Assembly (NCBI GenBank): GCA_018402485.1
Contig: JAGYIY010000002.1
Coordinates: forward strand, 558,001 to 622,000
Direction of reading: 5' to 3'
DNA length: 64,000 nucleotides
From: Roseivirga sp.
GTDB lineage: Bacteria; Bacteroidota; Bacteroidia; Cytophagales; Cyclobacteriaceae
The notes under the pieces were generated by a model. It made no database searches, was not told the origin of the DNA, and was given only the letters and a program-made list of their open reading frames with translations. This document shows, in pieces, positions 54,572-63,458 of the stretch. Position 1 is the first letter of the stretch; each line of letters begins with the position of its first letter. Position numbers and translations under genes: made by a program.

Positions 54572-56238
54572 TGAAACGATTTTTACAACTTTTGACCTTG
54601 GATGCACCTCATCGGCTACAAGTCAATTTCTTGTTGGTCTTAATCACCTTTATCTATTTTTTCCAATTTGGTGTCAATGACATTTGGACACCCAACGAAA
54701 GCTTTTACGCTGAAGCCGTCAGGGAAATGTTTGAGAGTGGTAATTTTTTAGAAATCTTCTATAATTACGAACCGCGCTATAATAAACCCCCTCTTACTTA
54801 TTGGCTCATGGCCGGCTCTGCCTGGGTTTTTGGTTTGTCTGAATTCTCATTGAGGCTGCCCATTGTTCTTCTCGGGCTCGGAAGTGTTTGGCTGACTTAT
54901 TTGTTGGGAAAGCAACTATATGGCAATCAAGGTGGAATATATGCACTGATTATGATGGCTTTTACGGTTCAATTATTGGCTGTCAAGCAGTATGCTTCTC
55001 CTGAAATGCCTTTGACATTTTTCTTTACACTTACCCTTTATGGGTTCATCAAAGGCTATCAGGAAAACAAAAGTAAGTATCTCTATATGAGCTACATTGC
55101 CTTAGGCCTTACCATCCTGACCAAAGGCTTCCCTTACCTGATCATCATTTCAGGTATCATAGGCTTATACATTTTAACCAGCAGCTCATTTCAATGGAAA
55201 AGAATTAAGCACGAAATAGGCATGCTGAAACTGCCATTAGGCCTACCTATTGCTTTAACCATTGGGTTGTGCTGGATCATCTTTATGTACATCAAAGACG
55301 GGCAGAACTTTTGGGAAGTCTACTACCGCGAAACCTTTGGCAGAGCTTTAACGAAAGACAGTCCCGGTTTGCAACCACTTTTTTACTTCAAGGTCATCAC
55401 CTGGAGCATTTTACCCTATACTTTGGCATTCATCTATGCCCTAATTTATGCTATGCAAAGGAAAAGGCGCATTCATCGCATTCTTTTCCCACTTTGCTGG
55501 CTTTTAGTGATGTTGATCATATTTACCGTTGCGAAAGGTAAAATACCCACTTACATGATTCAGGCACACCCTGCACTTGTGCTTATCATAGTCCCCCTTT
55601 TATTAAGACTCAACCCGGCAGGTTGGTCAAAAAAAATACTGATGGCAACATTCATCGCTCCCTCTGCCCTCATAGTTGCACTGAACTTTTGGATGGTTTC
55701 TTTCCTCAATCTATCCGCTTGGGTGTATGGCCTAGCCGGCCTTTCATTAGTCATGTTTGTTTTTCTCTTGGTTTCTAAAAGAGGAAACCCCATCAATAGG
55801 CAAGTTGTCATTCCATTCTGGGCCATGTTTTTTATATTGTTTTCTTTTGCCACTCTTTTGCCCCGACTAGAACAATATCGCCCCTATGACATCATTGGTC
55901 AAAAAGTGAATCAAATCCCTTCATTATCTGTAGATACGCCTATCCACATCGAGGGCACACTTATTCATAATATTCCTTATTATACCCAAAGAAAGGCACT
56001 GCGCGATGCAACAGTGGCAAGTATACAATCTCACCCGGGTGAGAAATTAGCTTTAATCAGAGCCGAAAGTCTTTCTGAATTTAATTCGAACTATCAAAAA
56101 GTTTGGAGCGGCCTCATCTATGATTTTCCGAGTGAATCTCAATTTGCAAAATTCATCATGGCCTGTGTCGCAGCTGACAATGGCGATTTGAAAAAATTCA
56201 CAACCTATTACTTGATCCATCAACCTTTGAAAAAATGA
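54571..56238 (+). CDS. Glycosyltransferase family 39 (ArnT/PMT-like) membrane protein
   Basis: A 555-residue integral membrane glycosyltransferase that uses a polyprenyl-linked sugar. About 11 hydrophobic segments reach to residue ~430, with a soluble C-terminal part (about 450-550). The first periplasmic loop has the family pattern DIWTPNESFYAEAVREM, then RYNKPPLTYWL. In ArnT-type enzymes this loop carries DE; here it is NE, with an Asp six residues earlier. It overlaps the GT2 gene by 1 base and the first FkbM gene by 4 bases. A role in modifying lipid A, LPS or a surface glycan is likely. Confidence 0.82.
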   Translation: MKRFLQLLTLDAPHRLQVNFLLVLITFIYFFQFGVNDIWTPNESFYAEAVREMFESGNFLEIFYNYEPRYNKPPLTYWLMAGSAWVFGLSEFSLRLPIVLLGLGSVWLTYLLGKQLYGNQGGIYALIMMAFTVQLLAVKQYASPEMPLTFFFTLTLYGFIKGYQENKSKYLYMSYIALGLTILTKGFPYLIIISGIIGLYILTSSSFQWKRIKHEIGMLKLPLGLPIALTIGLCWIIFMYIKDGQNFWEVYYRETFGRALTKDSPGLQPLFYFKVITWSILPYTLAFIYALIYAMQRKRRIHRILFPLCWLLVMLIIFTVAKGKIPTYMIQAHPALVLIIVPLLLRLNPAGWSKKILMATFIAPSALIVALNFWMVSFLNLSAWVYGLAGLSLVMFVFLLVSKRGNPINRQVVIPFWAMFFILFSFATLLPRLEQYRPYDIIGQKVNQIPSLSVDTPIHIEGTLIHNIPYYTQRKALRDATVASIQSHPGEKLALIRAESLSEFNSNYQKVWSGLIYDFPSESQFAKFIMACVAADNGDLKKFTTYYLIHQPLKK

Positions 56239-56990
56239 ATATTTCTCTCCTATCTAAATTGAAATTTTTATTTCGTGCTTGGAAATATCGGTATAAAAAT
56301 GATCGCGAGGAACTATCTTACCTTTCGAACAACATCCAAAAGGGTGACTTTGTATTGGACATCGGTGCACACAAAGGGGGGTACTTATACTGGTTAAGAA
56401 GATTTGTTGGCATAAAAGGCCATGTCATTGCTTTTGAACCTCAACCCATTTTATACAATTACTTAAATCGAATCATAGAAACCTTTGGTTACAATAATAT
56501 TGATTTACATCATGCGGGAATTTCTTCTCAAGCCGGGAAACTTGAGTTATTTGTTCCAAAAGAAATGGGACAAACCTCACCTGGGGCAACATTTGAAAAA
56601 AGATTGAATAAGAAAAAAGGACATACAATTGAGGTGGAAGTATTTCAACTAGATCGTTTTATGGCGCAAAGGAAAAGAAAGGTTGACTTCATCAAGTTGG
56701 ATGTTGAGGGGCATGAGTTAGAGGTATTTAAAGGTGCTACCACAATTCTACAACAAGACCAGCCCACCCTTATCTTTGAGTGTGAAAACAGACACCTCAA
56801 TGGAATCAAAGTTCAGGATATTTTCAAATACCTCACTGCTTTAAACTATGAAGGATTCTTTTTTGCTAAAAATGACATGCACCCTATCATTGAGTTTGAT
56901 GCAGAAAAACATCAAGCTACCTCAGCTACAAATGAAATTATAGACAAAAAGAATTATGTCAATAACTTCGTTTTTAAAGCCAAACACTAA
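56235..56990 (+). CDS. FkbM-family SAM-dependent methyltransferase (first copy)
   Basis: A 251-residue methyltransferase. The SAM motif I is DFVLDIGAHKGGYLYWL (about 35-51), with VIAFEPQP after it and FIKLDVEGHELEVFKGA at about 152-168. FkbM enzymes O-methylate sugars and polyketides. It overlaps the GT39 stop by 4 bases and ends 3 bases before the second FkbM gene. The two FkbM proteins differ clearly, so they are not a recent duplication and probably act on different positions. Confidence 0.88.
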   Translation: MNISLLSKLKFLFRAWKYRYKNDREELSYLSNNIQKGDFVLDIGAHKGGYLYWLRRFVGIKGHVIAFEPQPILYNYLNRIIETFGYNNIDLHHAGISSQAGKLELFVPKEMGQTSPGATFEKRLNKKKGHTIEVEVFQLDRFMAQRKRKVDFIKLDVEGHELEVFKGATTILQQDQPTLIFECENRHLNGIKVQDIFKYLTALNYEGFFFAKNDMHPIIEFDAEKHQATSATNEIIDKKNYVNNFVFKAKH

Positions 56991-56993
56991 ACC

Positions 56994-57812
56994 ATGGGAA
57001 TTATCAGACAAATAAAAAATGTAGTGAACTCGGCCTATGCTCCCTTACAGGCTCAACTTCGACTATACTATCGCCCTAAACAATACACCCGTAAGTTTGG
57101 TCAATCAAAAGGCATGGAGCTTTATCAAAAATTTTATCAAAGCCCTGTCCATCAAAAAGAAGTAAGTTTCGAACTTGAAGACTATGAACATTCCCTTTAT
57201 CTCAGACCGGCCACGTCTGACGTCCCTACCTTTCAGCAAATTTTTTTGAATACCAGGTATGAAATGAACCTCGATTTTCAGCCTAAGACCATTATTGATG
57301 GTGGTTCAAACATAGGTTTTGCTTCGGTTTTCTATGCAAAAACATACCCTGAGGCAGAAATACTTGCAGTAGAACCAGACACCTCCAACTTCGAGCTTAT
57401 CGAAAAAAACACCACCCCTTATCACAATATTACCCCATTAAAATCGGCCATTTGGGGGAAAACCACATGGCTTAAAATTAAAAACCCAGATACTGAAAAC
57501 TGGGCCTTTGAGGTGGAAGAAACATCATCCAACATGCCTAATGCTTTTAAAGCATTCTCTATCTCAGATTTAATTGAAAAGATGGAATGGGAATCGGTAG
57601 ACTTACTGAAACTAGATATAGAAGGAGCTGAAATGAGTGTTTTTGAACAGGGCTATGAGGAGTGGCTGCCAAAGGTCAAACTCCTTATCATAGAGCTTCA
57701 CGAAAAATTAAGACCAGGCTGTACTGAAGTTTTTGAACAGGCCATTGCGCAATATAATTTTAAAAAGAGCGTCAGTGGGGAAAACCTTGTTTACATGAAC
57801 CAAGAAATCTAA
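56994..57812 (+). CDS. FkbM-family SAM-dependent methyltransferase (second copy)
   Basis: A 272-residue methyltransferase with an N-terminal extension of about 60 residues rich in Tyr/Arg/Lys. SAM motif I is IIDGGSNIGFASVFYAKTYP, followed by ILAVEPD and LLKLDIEGAEMSVFEQG. It is the last gene of the glycan run; a bidirectional terminator follows within one base of the stop. The neighbourhood suggests O-methylation of the same surface glycan as its neighbours. Confidence 0.88.
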   Translation: MGIIRQIKNVVNSAYAPLQAQLRLYYRPKQYTRKFGQSKGMELYQKFYQSPVHQKEVSFELEDYEHSLYLRPATSDVPTFQQIFLNTRYEMNLDFQPKTIIDGGSNIGFASVFYAKTYPEAEILAVEPDTSNFELIEKNTTPYHNITPLKSAIWGKTTWLKIKNPDTENWAFEVEETSSNMPNAFKAFSISDLIEKMEWESVDLLKLDIEGAEMSVFEQGYEEWLPKVKLLIIELHEKLRPGCTEVFEQAIAQYNFKKSVSGENLVYMNQEI

Positions 57813-57834
57813 AAAGGCTTCAAATGAAGCCTTT
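57813..57834. terminator. Bidirectional terminator between the FkbM run and ahcY
   Basis: A 10-bp perfect stem (57813-57822 with 57825-57834) and a 2-base loop as drawn. AAA/TTT ends give A-rich and T-rich flanks on both strands, so it can serve both convergent genes. Confidence 0.8.
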
Positions 57835-57869
57835 CTAGATGTTTTAATCATTATTGTATGCTGTAAATA

Positions 57870-59177
57870 CTAATAGCGATAGTGGTCTGGTTTGTAAGGT
57901 CCTTCCACTTCTACACCAATGTAATCTGCTTGCTCTTTAGACAGTTGCTCTAACTCAACACCAATTTTCTCTAGATGCAAAGCAGCCACCTTTTCGTCTA
58001 AATGCTTAGGCAATGTATAAACTGCATTCTCATAAGAATCTGTATTGGTCCATAACTCGATTTGAGCCAAAGTCTGGTTGGTAAACGAGTTAGACATTAC
58101 AAACGATGGGTGTCCTGTTGCACAACCTAAATTCACCAATCGACCTTCTGCTAATAAGATAATTTCTTTGCCATCGATGTTATACAAATCCACCTGCGGT
58201 TTGATCTCTATTTTAGTATCACCGTAGGTTTTATTCAACCACGCCATATCGATTTCGTTATCAAAATGGCCGATATTACAAACGATCGTTTTATCGTGCA
58301 TGGCTCTGAAATGAGTCTCTGTAATGATATCCTTATTTCCAGTAGCTGTAACAACAATGTCTGCACGTGGTATGGCATTGATCATTTTTTTGACTTCAAA
58401 ACCATCCATAGCGGCTTGCAACGCACAAATAGGGTCGATTTCAGAAACGATTACACGTACACCAGCACCACGCAATGAGCTGGCAGAACCTTTACCCACA
58501 TCGCCATATCCAGCAACTACAGCTACCTTACCTGCTAACATCACATCTGTTGCTCTACGAATAGCATCTACCAATGACTCATTGCAACCGTATTTATTGT
58601 CAAACTTAGACTTGGTTACAGAATCATTCACGTTGATGGCAGGCATAGGTAGTGTGCCTTTTTTCATTCGTTCATACAGTCTATGCACCCCTGTGGTAGT
58701 TTCCTCTGAAAGTCCTTTGATATCGGCAACCAATTCAGGATAGTTATCTAACACCATATTGGTAAGATCACCACCATCGTCGAGAATCATATTCAATGGC
58801 TTTCCACCTTCAAAAGCAAAAAGTGTTTGCTCTATGCACCAGTCGAATTCTTCCTCATTCATGCCTTTCCAAGCAAATACAGGTACCCCTACTTCGGCTA
58901 TTGCTGCCGCAGCATGATCTTGGGTAGAAAAAATATTACACGAAGACCAAGTGACTTCGGCACCTAGTTCCAATAGGGTTTCAATCAGCACAGCCGTTTG
59001 AATGGTCATGTGAAGACAACCTGCAATTCGAGCACCTTTCAGTGGTTTCGTTTCAGCAAATTCTTCTCTGAGTGACATCAGACCAGGCATCTCTGCCTCG
59101 GCCAAGTTGATCTCTTTTCTGCCCCAACTTGCTAGATTGATGTCTTTTACTTTGTATTTTAAACTTGTTTCTTGCAT
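57870..59177 (-). CDS. ahcY: Adenosylhomocysteinase
   Basis: Hydrolyses S-adenosylhomocysteine to adenosine and homocysteine, relieving inhibition of methyltransferases such as the two adjacent FkbM enzymes. The 435 residues contain [53 protein letters not shown], the NAD site [20 protein letters not shown], and the C-terminal KPDHYRY. All are standard, and the active-site Cys and His are in place. It starts about 20 bases after a near-consensus promoter. Confidence 0.97.
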   Translation of the reverse strand: MQETSLKYKVKDINLASWGRKEINLAEAEMPGLMSLREEFAETKPLKGARIAGCLHMTIQTAVLIETLLELGAEVTWSSCNIFSTQDHAAAAIAEVGVPVFAWKGMNEEEFDWCIEQTLFAFEGGKPLNMILDDGGDLTNMVLDNYPELVADIKGLSEETTTGVHRLYERMKKGTLPMPAINVNDSVTKSKFDNKYGCNESLVDAIRRATDVMLAGKVAVVAGYGDVGKGSASSLRGAGVRVIVSEIDPICALQAAMDGFEVKKMINAIPRADIVVTATGNKDIITETHFRAMHDKTIVCNIGHFDNEIDMAWLNKTYGDTKIEIKPQVDLYNIDGKEIILLAEGRLVNLGCATGHPSFVMSNSFTNQTLAQIELWTNTDSYENAVYTLPKHLDEKVAALHLEKIGVELEQLSKEQADYIGVEVEGPYKPDHYRY

Positions 59178-59195
59178 TTCGTTTTTATTGTCCCG

Positions 59196-59226
59196 TAAAG
59201 ATAACAGTACCCCTCACTTTTAACAA
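59196..59226 (-). promoter_or_regulatory. Probable promoter of ahcY
   Basis: On the minus strand TTG (59226-59224), 20 bases, then TATCTTTA (59203-59196). There is one mismatch to TAnnTTTG at the last base. Confidence 0.4.
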
Positions 59227-59241
59227 CCTTTTCGGATGGAA

Positions 59242-60048
59242 TCACAACCAAATGATTTCTTTAAAATCAAATGAACGTTCCCCTTGCTGTGTTTTGATCA
59301 TGAGCAAACCACTTTTCATTACATCCATAATCTCTCCAGTAAAAACATGTTCCGCACGAAAGGTCCTTTTGACACGAAAACCCAAAAGGTGGCTCAGGTA
59401 CTCACTTTTCAATTCATCGTATTTTTGCGCCTTTAACATTAAATAATAATGTTCAATAGCAAGCATCAGTTTTTCGAATACCAAGGGTAAGGAAAAGGTG
59501 GTGCCGGAGGCTAATGATAAGGATGATGCTTTGGTCTCTGTAAAATGGGTTTGATTAACATTCAAGCCGATACCAATGATGGAGGAAGAAATACGACTGC
59601 CTTTCAATGTGTTTTCTATCAGTATTCCGGCAATCTTCCGTTCATTAATCCAAACATCATTTGGCCATTTCACCTTGACTTGAGCCTCAGGGACAAAATG
59701 CTGTGCACACATCTTAACGGCCAATGAGCTGATCATATTCAGATAAAAATGTTCATCAGATCCTAAAAAAATAGGATTTAAAACAATGGAAAGCGTAAGA
59801 TTTTTATGGGGCTGGCTGAACCATGTATTACCACGCTGACCACGGCCCTTGGTTTGGTCGGATGTAATGAAAACAGCCCCTTCACAAATGGCAGCATTTA
59901 TACTCTTTTGTCGTGCTTCGTCATTCGTAGAGTGACAAGTTGGCATGTAATAGAGTTCCTTTCCTATAAATAAGGTTTTAGCAAGAAGTTTGTACAAGGT
60001 ATTTTGTAGTTTTGCACAATTAACTAAAAAATATTTATTCAATCGCAT
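59242..60048 (-). CDS. birA: Biotin--[acetyl-CoA-carboxylase] ligase
   Basis: Attaches biotin to AccB (Lys120). The 268 residues have the catalytic domain with GRGQRGNTWFS (68-78), WPNDVWINERKIAGILIEN and the C-terminal SH3-like part. There is no helix-turn-helix domain, so this is a class I, non-repressor enzyme. The start is uncertain: the ATG at 60048 abuts the rsfS ATG, but the family usually begins near YKLLAKTLFIGK, which has a TTG at 59997. The rsfS promoter lies in the first 15 codons, which favours the later start. Confidence 0.88.
   Translation of the reverse strand: MRLNKYFLVNCAKLQNTLYKLLAKTLFIGKELYYMPTCHSTNDEARQKSINAAICEGAVFITSDQTKGRGQRGNTWFSQPHKNLTLSIVLNPIFLGSDEHFYLNMISSLAVKMCAQHFVPEAQVKVKWPNDVWINERKIAGILIENTLKGSRISSSIIGIGLNVNQTHFTETKASSLSLASGTTFSLPLVFEKLMLAIEHYYLMLKAQKYDELKSEYLSHLLGFRVKRTFRAEHVFTGEIMDVMKSGLLMIKTQQGERSFDFKEIIWL
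60007..60014 (+). promoter_or_regulatory. -7 element of the rsfS promoter
   Basis: TAGTTTTG matches TAnnTTTG and lies 34 bases before the rsfS ATG. It is inside the longest birA frame. No good -33 element is found at 19 bases. Confidence 0.5.
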
Positions 60049-60405
60049 ATGGATGCAAAATCACTGAGTCAGGCTGTGGTAGCAGGGATGGAAGACAGAA
60101 AGGCAGAAGACATTGTAATAATGGATTTAAAAGAATCAAAAGGAGCCATTTGCGATTATTTCGTGATTTGTTCAGGAACTTCAGACACGCACCTTTCATC
60201 GATTGCAGAGTCGATAGAAAAAAAAGTAAGTGAAGTCAGTAAGGAGTCACCTTGGATGAAAGAGGGCTATACGAATAAAGAGTGGATTCTTTTAGACTAT
60301 GTCAGCGTAGTGGTACACATCTTTAAGAAAGACAAACGTGAATATTATGGGCTTGAAGATTTATGGGGTGATGCGCAACAAGTATCTGTCCCTCAAGGTG
60401 CATAA
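60049..60405 (+). CDS. rsfS: Ribosomal silencing factor RsfS
   Basis: Binds L14 of the 50S subunit and blocks subunit joining under nutrient limitation. The 118 residues include EDIVIMDLKESKGAICDYFVICSGTSDTHLSSIAESIEKKV, the TNKEWILLDYVSVVVHIF strand block and DLWGDA near the C-terminus, all characteristic. It is followed after 66 bases by ftsH. The ATG abuts the longest birA frame, giving no spacer between the divergent genes. Confidence 0.95.
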   Translation: MDAKSLSQAVVAGMEDRKAEDIVIMDLKESKGAICDYFVICSGTSDTHLSSIAESIEKKVSEVSKESPWMKEGYTNKEWILLDYVSVVVHIFKKDKREYYGLEDLWGDAQQVSVPQGA

Positions 60406-60471
60406 TTTTTAACTTTTAACCCTTCACAGCGTTATACTATAAATTTTTAATTCGACACAAAAAACCTTGTA

Positions 60472-62601
60472 ATGGCAGATAGTCCTAGAAAAAAAAATAT
60501 TCTACAGAAACCAACATCCGGTGGTAAAAAGCCCAATAATCAGATTTGGATATTCATTTCACTGATCATTGTTTTCTTTGCCATCTCCTTCCTCAATAAT
60601 ACAGGATCAGGCATACCCATAACGCCAACGCGCTTCGAGGAAATGGTAAAGAGTAACGATGTTGGTCGAATTGTTTACATAAGAAACCAAACATTGGTTG
60701 AAATAACCTTGAAGCAAGAAGCGCTTTCCAACGCCAAATACAAGACAGAATTAGAGAGCAATCGTGTCTTTGGAATGAGTTCAGGACCTCACTATGTCTT
60801 GAAAAACTATTATTCCTCTGCAGACAGTTTCAGTGAATACTATTCAGCTTTTTTGGAAGAGAATAACGTCTCTAAAGATCGTCAAACCCCAATTGAGTTC
60901 GATGAAAGAACAACAATCTTAGAATTTCTGGGTACTTGGGGCTTTTTAATCATCATCATCTTGTTTTTCTGGCTGATGATGCGCAGAATGACAGGAAATG
61001 CAGGCCCAGGTGGGCAAATCTTCAACATTGGAAAGTCGAAAGCAGCCTTGTTCGATACCGAAAACAAAGTCAAAATCACATTTGGCAATGTAGCAGGATT
61101 AGACGAGGCCAAAGAAGAAGTTCAGGAAATTGTTGAATTCCTGAAAAACCCATCAAAATTTACGAAACTCGGAGGTAAAATTCCAAAAGGTGCACTGCTG
61201 GTAGGTCCTCCGGGAACTGGAAAAACATTATTGGCAAAAGCCGTGGCAGGAGAAGCAGCTGTTCCTTTTTTCTCCTTGTCGGGTTCCGATTTTGTAGAAA
61301 TGTTTGTTGGAGTTGGTGCAGCTCGTGTACGTGATCTTTTTAAACAGGCTAAAGAAAAAGCACCTTGTATCGTTTTTATAGATGAAATTGATGCCATTGG
61401 CCGTTCTCGTGGAAAAGGGCAAATGCCGGGGTCAAATGATGAACGAGAAAATACTTTAAATTCACTTTTGGTGGAAATGGATGGTTTTGCAACCGACTCG
61501 GGCGTAATCATTCTGGCTGCTACCAACCGACCTGATGTATTAGATAACGCTTTGCTCCGTCCAGGACGTTTTGACCGACAAATTAGCATTGACAAACCTG
61601 ACATTGTAGGAAGAGAAGCCATTTTCAAAGTACACCTAGAACCTATTACCCTCGACAAGGAAATAGATCCTAAAAAACTAGCAGCACAAACCCCTGGTTT
61701 TGCCGGTGCTGAAATTGCCAACGTATGTAACGAAGCGGCTTTAATTGCAGCAAGAAGAAATAAGAATGCAGTTGATATGCAAGATTTTCAAGATGCCATT
61801 GACCGAGTCATTGGTGGTCTAGAAAAGAAAAACAAAATTATTTCTCCGGATGAAAAGAAAATTGTGGCTTTCCATGAAGCAGGCCATGCAGTGGCAGGAT
61901 GGTTCCTTGAGCACGCAGACCCATTGGTAAAGGTTTCTATTGTACCAAGAGGGATTGCAGCCCTTGGCTATGCACAATACTTACCTAAAGAGCAATTTTT
62001 GCATCAAACAGAACAACTTATAGACGAAATGTGTATGACATTAGGTGGTAGAGCCGCTGAAGAAATCATTTTCAAGAAAATATCAACTGGAGCATTGAGC
62101 GACCTTGAAAGGGTCACAAAAATGGCATACAGTATGGTATCTGTTTATGGTATGAACGATAAAATAGGGAATATCTCATTCTACGACCCCAAGCAAAGCG
62201 AATACAATTTCTCCAAACCTTACTCTGAAGCCACAGCGCAAATTATTGATGAGGAAGTGAAGAAGATTGTCTCGAAAGCCTACATACGTACCAAGGACTT
62301 ACTGAAAGATAAGAAACAAGAGCTTGAGATTTTAGCGAATGAATTACTAGATAAAGAAATTCTTTTCCAAAGCGATTTAGAAAGACTGATAGGTAAAAGG
62401 CCTTTTGAAAAGGAAACAACTTATCAGGCCTTTACCAATAGCAATGGGGCAAGTGAAAAAGAAGCCAGCGAAAAGGCTGAAAAAGAAAAAGCAAGTAAAG
62501 AAGCCTTAGTAAATACGGAATTGGACCAAAGCGAAGAAGTAGTTCAGGAGAAAAGCAATCCACAACCTACTGCCAATCCAAACGAAAATACAGAGAAATA
62601 A
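60472..62601 (+). CDS. ftsH: ATP-dependent zinc metalloprotease FtsH
   Basis: Membrane-bound AAA+ protease for quality control and for LPS and regulator turnover. The 709 residues comprise two membrane helices (about 25-43 and 150-168) around a periplasmic domain, an AAA+ domain with Walker A GPPGTGKT (245-252), Walker [12 protein letters not shown] and the second region of homology [19 protein letters not shown]. The M41 protease has HEAGH (468-472) and the third zinc ligand near EEIIF/DLERVT. A long Lys/Glu/Ser-rich tail (about 645-709) is a lineage extension. A terminator follows. Confidence 0.97.
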   Translation: MADSPRKKNILQKPTSGGKKPNNQIWIFISLIIVFFAISFLNNTGSGIPITPTRFEEMVKSNDVGRIVYIRNQTLVEITLKQEALSNAKYKTELESNRVFGMSSGPHYVLKNYYSSADSFSEYYSAFLEENNVSKDRQTPIEFDERTTILEFLGTWGFLIIIILFFWLMMRRMTGNAGPGGQIFNIGKSKAALFDTENKVKITFGNVAGLDEAKEEVQEIVEFLKNPSKFTKLGGKIPKGALLVGPPGTGKTLLAKAVAGEAAVPFFSLSGSDFVEMFVGVGAARVRDLFKQAKEKAPCIVFIDEIDAIGRSRGKGQMPGSNDERENTLNSLLVEMDGFATDSGVIILAATNRPDVLDNALLRPGRFDRQISIDKPDIVGREAIFKVHLEPITLDKEIDPKKLAAQTPGFAGAEIANVCNEAALIAARRNKNAVDMQDFQDAIDRVIGGLEKKNKIISPDEKKIVAFHEAGHAVAGWFLEHADPLVKVSIVPRGIAALGYAQYLPKEQFLHQTEQLIDEMCMTLGGRAAEEIIFKKISTGALSDLERVTKMAYSMVSVYGMNDKIGNISFYDPKQSEYNFSKPYSEATAQIIDEEVKKIVSKAYIRTKDLLKDKKQELEILANELLDKEILFQSDLERLIGKRPFEKETTYQAFTNSNGASEKEASEKAEKEKASKEALVNTELDQSEEVVQEKSNPQPTANPNENTEK

Positions 62602-62624
62602 AATTTACTTTCTCACACATTTTT

Positions 62625-62652
62625 AAATCAGGCTTATGGCCTGATTTTTTTA
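62625..62652 (+). terminator. Intrinsic terminator of ftsH
   Basis: An 8-bp stem, AAATCAGG (62625-62632) with CCTGATTT (62640-62647), and a 7-base loop. T residues continue to 62651. Confidence 0.88.
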
Positions 62653-62690
62653 ATGTTCAAAACCATCAATAAATCGTATTTTTACATTTG

Positions 62691-63458
62691 ATGATTGAAT
62701 TACAGCCTAAGCCTCAACAGCGCATTTATTTTGCCTCAGATTTTCATCTCGGTGTAAATGCTCGGCATAGCTCATTAGAAAGGGAAAAGGAAATTGTGAA
62801 ATGGTTGGAAAAATGTCGCCATGATGCACAAGCCATTTTCTTAGTAGGAGATTTATTCGATTTTTGGTTCGAATATAAACATAGCATACCCAAAGGCTAC
62901 ACACGGTTTTTGGGGAAGCTTGCCGAGTTATCGGATGATGGCATAGAACTGCACATCTTTACGGGTAATCATGATTTATGGATGTTTGGGTATTTGGAAA
63001 AAGAACTTGGGGCTAAGGTTTATCGTGAACCGCAACAACTCAAAATTAATGATGTACTCATTTGGATAGGGCATGGAGACGGAATAGGCTCCGGAGATAA
63101 AGGTTATAAATTCTTGAAACGCATCTTTACCAACTCCTTTTATCAGTGGCTTTTTCAATGGTTGCACCCCAACATTGGTATCGGACTAGCGCACTTTTGG
63201 AGTGGTAAAAGCCGTGCTCAAACCAAGAATCATGAACAAGAATTTTTGGGAGATGATGAATGGATATGGTCTTACTGCAAAAATATGCAGCAAAAACAAC
63301 CTCACCATTATTATATTTTCGGTCACCGCCACTTACCCTTAAACCTTGATGTTCATCCAGGGGGAACCTATATTAATTTGGGAGAATGGTTGCATTCATA
63401 CTCTTATGCCACTTACGAAAATGGGGAAATCAAAATGGAATATTGGAATGCAAACTAA
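62691..63458 (+). CDS. lpxH: UDP-2,3-diacylglucosamine diphosphatase
   Basis: Cleaves UDP-2,3-diacylglucosamine to lipid X in lipid A synthesis. The 255 residues belong to the calcineurin-like phosphoesterases. Metal and catalytic motifs are ASDFHLG (Asp17, His19), GDLFDFWFEY (Asp54), TGNHD (Asn93, His94), WIGHGDG and FGHRHLP. The C-terminal YINLGEWLHSYSYATYENG is family-typical. The start is the ATG at 62691. A -7-like TACATTTG touches it, too close for a promoter of this start. A functional link to the glycan/LPS genes at 53.8-57.8 kb is only suggested. Confidence 0.93.
   Translation: MIELQPKPQQRIYFASDFHLGVNARHSSLEREKEIVKWLEKCRHDAQAIFLVGDLFDFWFEYKHSIPKGYTRFLGKLAELSDDGIELHIFTGNHDLWMFGYLEKELGAKVYREPQQLKINDVLIWIGHGDGIGSGDKGYKFLKRIFTNSFYQWLFQWLHPNIGIGLAHFWSGKSRAQTKNHEQEFLGDDEWIWSYCKNMQQKQPHHYYIFGHRHLPLNLDVHPGGTYINLGEWLHSYSYATYENGEIKMEYWNAN

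Noticed and set aside
58324..58743. 139-residue frame antisense to ahcY
   Set aside because: It lies wholly inside a highly conserved enzyme gene and has no recognisable family.
61122..61721. 199-residue open frame antisense to ftsH
   Set aside because: It mirrors the well-conserved AAA+ domain of ftsH, and its translation shows no domain or signal. It is a by-product of codon use on the real strand.
62683..62690. TACATTTG next to the lpxH start as a promoter
   Set aside because: A transcript from it would begin about 4 bases after the ATG and miss the start codon. No -33 element is present, so it is probably chance.
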